This document shows positions 61,094 through 64,000 of a stretch of DNA of 64,000 nt, one piece after another. The notes beneath the pieces are model-generated. The model saw only the letters and a program-made list of their open reading frames with translations, was not told where the DNA came from and searched no databases. The translations under genes were made by a program, and so were the position numbers. Source of the DNA: Cladophialophora immunda (taxonomy: Eukaryota > Ascomycota > Eurotiomycetes > Chaetothyriales > Herpotrichiellaceae); the NCBI RefSeq assembly GCF_000835495.1, contig NW_015622548.1:1073111-1137110 (forward strand), in the 5' to 3' direction. Every line of letters starts with the position of its first letter. Position 1 is the stretch's first letter.

Positions 61094-61149
61094 CTGAGAT
61101 GATGACATTAGCACAGTTGGGTTGTATGGCGAGATTCGATGGTACTCAC
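61094..61149 (-). other. Candidate third intron at the 5' end of the U2 snRNA gene (56 nt)
   Basis: Begins GTGAGTACC, contains TGCTAAT, and ends ATCTCAG. Splicing would join CTCT to CTTTGCC, giving CTCTCTTTGCC, close to the usual fungal U2 5' sequence. Without splicing the RNA could instead start at ATCATCTC (61103). The choice is open. Confidence 0.45.
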
Positions 61150-61439
61150 AGAGCTGAGGAAAGAAAAGGGAAAGAATTGTGCTCAATGAGGAACTGAAGA
61201 GTTTTTAAATGAGTTGCGGAATCCACAACTGGTAGTGGCTTGGCAAATTCATGTCTTGGCAGTGGTAAGCTATTTGGAGGGAACGTCAGGTCTTTGAGTA
61301 TGTCACGGTTCCGCCAAGACCTAGTTGGCATGTGACTATTTTGCAACTGCCTACGACCTTTACCTCGTCGCAGGCTGGCACACTTTCAAATAGGCTCTTC
61401 TCGAGTTCGTATTCATGTTATCTGTGCTCTACACTGTGC

Positions 61440-61800
61440 TGGCGCCGTGACACCGGATGCTTGATGCTTGAAGATGGATGCCTGAAGGCCGATGCTGGAT
61501 GGCAGAAGTTTGAGGGCGGATGCTGAAAGCAGACGATGCCAGATGCCGGATGCTTGAAGGCTGATACTGGATGGTAGGTGCAGACGGCTGAAGCAGACGG
61601 CTGAAGCAGACGGCTGAAGGCAGATACTGATGGCTGAAGCAGAACCTGAGGGCAATTGATGCTTGATACTTGAAGGCAGAACCTGATGGCTTGAAGGTTG
61701 AAGTAAAGGAATCTGATGCTGAAGCTTGCCGATGCTGAAGCCTACTGATACTGAAGCCTGCTGATACTAAAGCATTCGATGCTAAAGTACGATGCTGAAC
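61440..61800. repeat. Degenerate minisatellite
   Basis: About 360 bp of imperfect short tandem units around the cores GATGCTGAAG, GGATGCTTGAAG and CAGACGGCTGAAG. The clearest are three consecutive copies of GCAGACGGCTGAA at about 61582-61620. Both open strands read as low-complexity peptides with no gene features. Confidence 0.75.
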
Positions 61801-61849
61801 AATTATGTTGTAAAATCCCCCCGCCGGCTCTCTTCCACAAGGTCACTTG

Positions 61850-62185
61850 CTATACGTCTGCAACTGGCATTGCCACACGCTCCTCCACATCCGGTATACA
61901 GGCAGGAGTGTGCGGACATGCGCGCGGTTGCAGAACGTATTCCACGCCATTGATTTTTGTCCTCACTACGAGACGACCCTTGCACATCTTCCGGTCTTCG
62001 TTATCCGGCTTACTCTCGACGTGAAGGTGCACCGGCTCAATGCATAATGGCTCGTGGCAGAGATGGCTGGCGTGCTGGCTGTCGTCACTGAGGAGAAGTT
62101 CCACCTCAGCATCGGTCTTATGGGCTACGACAGCCAGGCGATGTCCACCTTGTGGAAGGGTTTTCGATCCAGTCCTTCCGGACAC
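61850..62185 (-). pseudogene. Fragment with zinc-binding loop of a His-Me finger (homing) endonuclease
   Basis: The frame encodes ASHLCHEPLCIEPVHLHVES, then N and R..C, and a C..H.P.C end. This SHLC..P.C..P.HL..E....N..R..C pattern is the zinc-binding loop of homing-endonuclease-like His-Me finger proteins, found in many fungal genomes as multicopy genes. The frame lacks an ATG (the first usable codon is GTG) and ends soon after the zinc loop. It sits in a repeat-rich zone. I therefore treat it as a degenerate or partial copy; an unrecognised upstream exon is possible. Confidence 0.55.
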
Positions 62186-62564
62186 TGGGAAGCCGACAGG
62201 GGGGATCTGTACATAATCATTTTCCTGTCATAGTCATTAGCTCATCATTGTTTATCACGCCTTGGGAGTTTAGCAATCACGCACGCTGCGGTTGGCAGCC
62301 TTTACTGCCAGCAGGCAGCCCTTGCTGTTCGTCATGGCCGGCCCAACCACCGCCCCTGACCGGGCCCTATACCCGTCCTTGCAGCGTGGTTTTTGATACC
62401 TCGGGTATTGAAAGGTATCATTACGATACTAGTATTAGCGTGTATCACTAGTATTAGTAGTATCATGATACTTCTTGGCATTCCTCACACACCATACACA
62501 CCGCTCTTCAAAAATCTTTCCCTTTCTTTTCTTCGTACGCATTTATTCTTTTAAAGGATAAAAT
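62186..62564. other. Upstream region of the BED ORF with TGATAC/GTATCA inverted repeats
   Basis: ACTAGTATTAG occurs twice (62428-62438 and 62447-62457). A perfect palindrome, GTATCATGATAC, lies at 62460-62471. GATACC (62395-62400) faces GGTATC (62414-62419). Such clustered short repeats beside a transposase gene look like transposase-binding subterminal repeats; this is an inference. Confidence 0.55.
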
Positions 62565-62948
62565 ATGGATTCTGAGGCAGATTCATCTCTTCACGAGCCT
62601 TCTACTATTACAGATTCAGTTTCAATAACCTCGAAAAGAGGTATATCTGCTCCAAAAACATGGGCTCATACTCGTACGCCACTTCAACACAAACCTAAAT
62701 CAAAAGATAGAGTTCGATATCTATATTGTGCCCACTGTTCTCTTACCTCGTCGTACAAGACTACAGTCACTATAAACTTTCGAAAACATCTAAAATCAAA
62801 GCATAATATTGATGTTGAAGAGGATGTTAGTACGATTCAGTCATCAATACTTCAAAATCTTCAAAAGCTTTATCAACAAGCAGCGATTCAAGGTCAAACT
62901 GACGAAATAGACTCTGATGTGAGGGTTTGGAAAGAGTTCTGCAACTAG
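62565..62948 (+). mobile_element. hAT-type transposase N-terminal fragment with BED zinc finger, truncated by a foldback insertion
   Basis: The 127-aa frame starts MDSEADSSLHEPS. It contains a BED-type zinc finger, YCAHCSLTSSYKTTVTINFR followed by KHLKSKH (C..C...H....H), preceded by a basic stretch. BED fingers are the DNA-binding N-terminus of hAT transposases. The RNase H-like catalytic domain and hAT dimerisation domain are absent. The last codons (DVRVWKEFCN and stop) come from the end of the foldback element that starts at 62918, so the insertion broke the gene. Codon use is AT-richer than in the surrounding genes, consistent with a mobile origin. Confidence 0.72.
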
Positions 62949-63719
62949 CTAGCTAACCTAGTAATAAGGAGGATAAATCTGAGGAGAGAGAAAGGAAGGA
63001 ATGGCTGTCCTTCCTTTCTCCTTATATCCTCTAACGCGCTGTAAGGAGGTAACTAGTGTGATGGGTTGAACCCAGGAGAAGGCTCGGTTCTGGCGAACCA
63101 GCGCCAAGACCAACGCCAGGAAATACTGCCTCCTGATTGGTCAAGACGCACACGGTGCAAGGGATACAAAGTCCTGACAGCTGAGACACCGTACGCAAGG
63201 GAAGGTAAGGAGTTGGAACAAGTACGCAAGGGAAGGAGCAAGGAGGTGAGGACAATAGTTACCTCCTTGCGGCGCGTTGGAGGATATAAGGAGAAAGGAA
63301 GGACAGCTATTCCTTCCTTCTCTCTCCTCAGATTTGTCCTCCTTGTTACTAGGTTGGCTAGCTAGTTGCAGAACTCTTTCCAAACCCTCACAACTAGTGT
63401 CCTTACCTCCTTACTCCTTCCTTGCGTATTTGTTCCAGCTCCTTGCCTTCCCCTGCGTACTTGTTCCAACTCTTCACCTTCCCTTACGTACGGTGTCTCA
63501 GCTGTCAGGATTTTGTATCCCTTGCACCGCGTACGTCTTGACCAATCAGGAGGCAGCATTTCGCCTGTACATTGTACAGGCAAATCTTGACCAATCAGAA
63601 GGCAGTATTTCCTGGCGTTGGTCTTGGCGCTGGTTCGCCAGAACCGAGCCTTCTCCTGGGTTCAACCCATCACAACTATGTTGGCTAGCTAGTTGCAGAA
63701 CTCTTTCCAAAACCTCACA
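62918..63719. repeat. Nested foldback (large inverted-repeat) element, about 0.8 kb
   Basis: The left end TGTGAGGGTTTGGAAAGAG (from 62918) reappears inverted at 63374-63392 and again, with one change, at 63701-63719. Each is next to GTTCTGCAACTAGCTAGC or its complement. Arms of about 138 bp (62918-63055 and 63255-63392) pair with few mismatches. The spacer 63056-63254 has its own inverted copy at about 63393-63682, with an internal duplication of TCTTGACCAATCAG. No ORF longer than short shadows is carried. This is a non-autonomous, MITE-like foldback, probably two overlapping or nested copies. No clear target-site duplication is visible. Confidence 0.8.
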
Positions 63720-64000
63720 GGGAGGCACCGTAGGTCCTAGATTTAATGGACGGTAAGTGGAAACGCCCGACGGTTTACGCCTTAAATTAGGCTTGACAGT
63801 GTGGCCTCAGCGCCTAGGACTCAGAATATACATGTTGTCAAAAATCTCTGGCAAAGGGGGACTTTTTTGGTGGGTAGCCGAACAAAAAGGTCCGATGCCG
63901 GGCCCGCGGGATAAGGAGGAGAAATTTCGTCTGCGGTAGGATCGAGGTCTTGTGTAAGAGCGCTGGGGTCCAGACCGACCACCCTTCTAGTACCCTACTA
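63720..64000. other. Right end of window, unassigned
   Basis: Contains an imperfect palindrome ATTTAATGGACGGTAA (63742-63757) with a diverged complement ending CGCCTTAAAT (near 63788). It may belong to the right-hand side of the mobile-element zone. No gene seen. Confidence 0.4.

Larger units (their letters stand above)
60798..61103 (-). ncRNA. U2 spliceosomal snRNA gene interrupted by mRNA-type introns
   Basis: Read on the minus strand, 61086-61042 carries the most conserved U2 core. It includes GGCTTAGATCAAGTG and the branch-site recognition GTAGTA at 61068-61063, followed by TCTGTTCTTTTCAG. The rest of U2 is split. Removing 61041-60987 and 60978-60927 brings together TTTCAG and CTGAAA (stem IIa), then the hairpin GTCAC-TACG-GTGAC (stem IIb). 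The Sm site ATTTTTG follows at 60895-60889. Stem III (CTGTGC-TTG-CACAG core) comes next, and then stem IV (CGAGGC, 11-nt loop, GCCTTG). The 3' end is placed at the ACACCC at about 60798. The 5' end is either ATCATCTC at 61103, or further upstream if a third intron (61149-61094) is spliced. U2 base-pairs with the intron branch site and U6 in the spliceosome. Confidence 0.88.

Noticed and set aside
63066..63756. Open frames within the foldback element
   Set aside because: The same peptide strings occur in both orientations because of the inverted repeats; they are not genes.

Overview
The window comes from a filamentous ascomycete (Pezizomycotina). Nearly every gene has short GT-AG introns of about 50-150 nt. 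The gene set is typically fungal: a FacB/Cat8-type zinc-cluster activator, a Fox2 peroxisomal multifunctional enzyme ending in SKL, a SUN-family wall protein and a Dal5-type permease. Intergenic regions are wide (0.5-3 kb). The style of FacB, the gene order and the intron style would fit Eurotiomycetes/Chaetothyriales, but that placement is a weak inference.

Layout. 1-1084: 5' part of FAL1/eIF4A-III (minus). 2121-4244: repeat-rich orphan protein (minus). 4802-6763: NAD kinase (minus). 7707-8552: exosome subunit Rrp46 (minus). 8833-9920: mitochondrial carrier (minus). 10392-11324: GT8 glycosyltransferase (plus). 11437-13593 and some way upstream: membrane protein of unknown function (minus). 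16128-17036: Cys-rich/Arg-rich protein (plus). 18931-20347: unknown three-exon gene (minus). 21301-22581: PP2A activator PTPA (minus). 23038-28.9 kb: FMO-type monooxygenase, salicylate-hydroxylase-type monooxygenase and an eight-exon permease, possibly a small catabolic group. 29646-30682: PAQR/Izh receptor-like gene with a frameshift. 31548-32597: DUF202 protein. 35796-37150: SUN-family protein. 38350-41925: LacZ-type GH2 beta-galactosidase (minus). 43395-44991: SET-domain methyltransferase. 46656-49403: FacB/Cat8 regulator (plus), convergent with 50699-53585, Fox2 (minus). 54597-54995: small putative mitochondrial protein. 55280-56701: YGR210C-type Obg-like GTPase (minus). 57206-58047: secreted protein. 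58646-59093: small hydrophilic protein. 59601-60378: translin (minus). 60798-61103: U2 snRNA (minus). 61.4-63.7 kb: decayed repeat-rich zone with a minisatellite, a His-Me-finger endonuclease fragment, a BED-finger hAT fragment and a large nested foldback element.

The most unusual object is the U2 snRNA gene. The conserved U2 sequence is interrupted by two sequences with all the marks of spliceosomal introns (GTGAG donor, TGCTGAC branch site, AG acceptor). Removing them rebuilds stems IIa and IIb exactly, leaving an 8-nt internal exon. A third intron-like sequence lies at the 5' end. If true, an RNA component of the spliceosome would itself need splicing.

A second functional theme is carbon metabolism. 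The acetate/gluconeogenesis regulator FacB lies next to the peroxisomal beta-oxidation enzyme Fox2, whose upstream region holds four copies of the FarA/FarB fatty-acid motif CCTCGG within about 330 bp.
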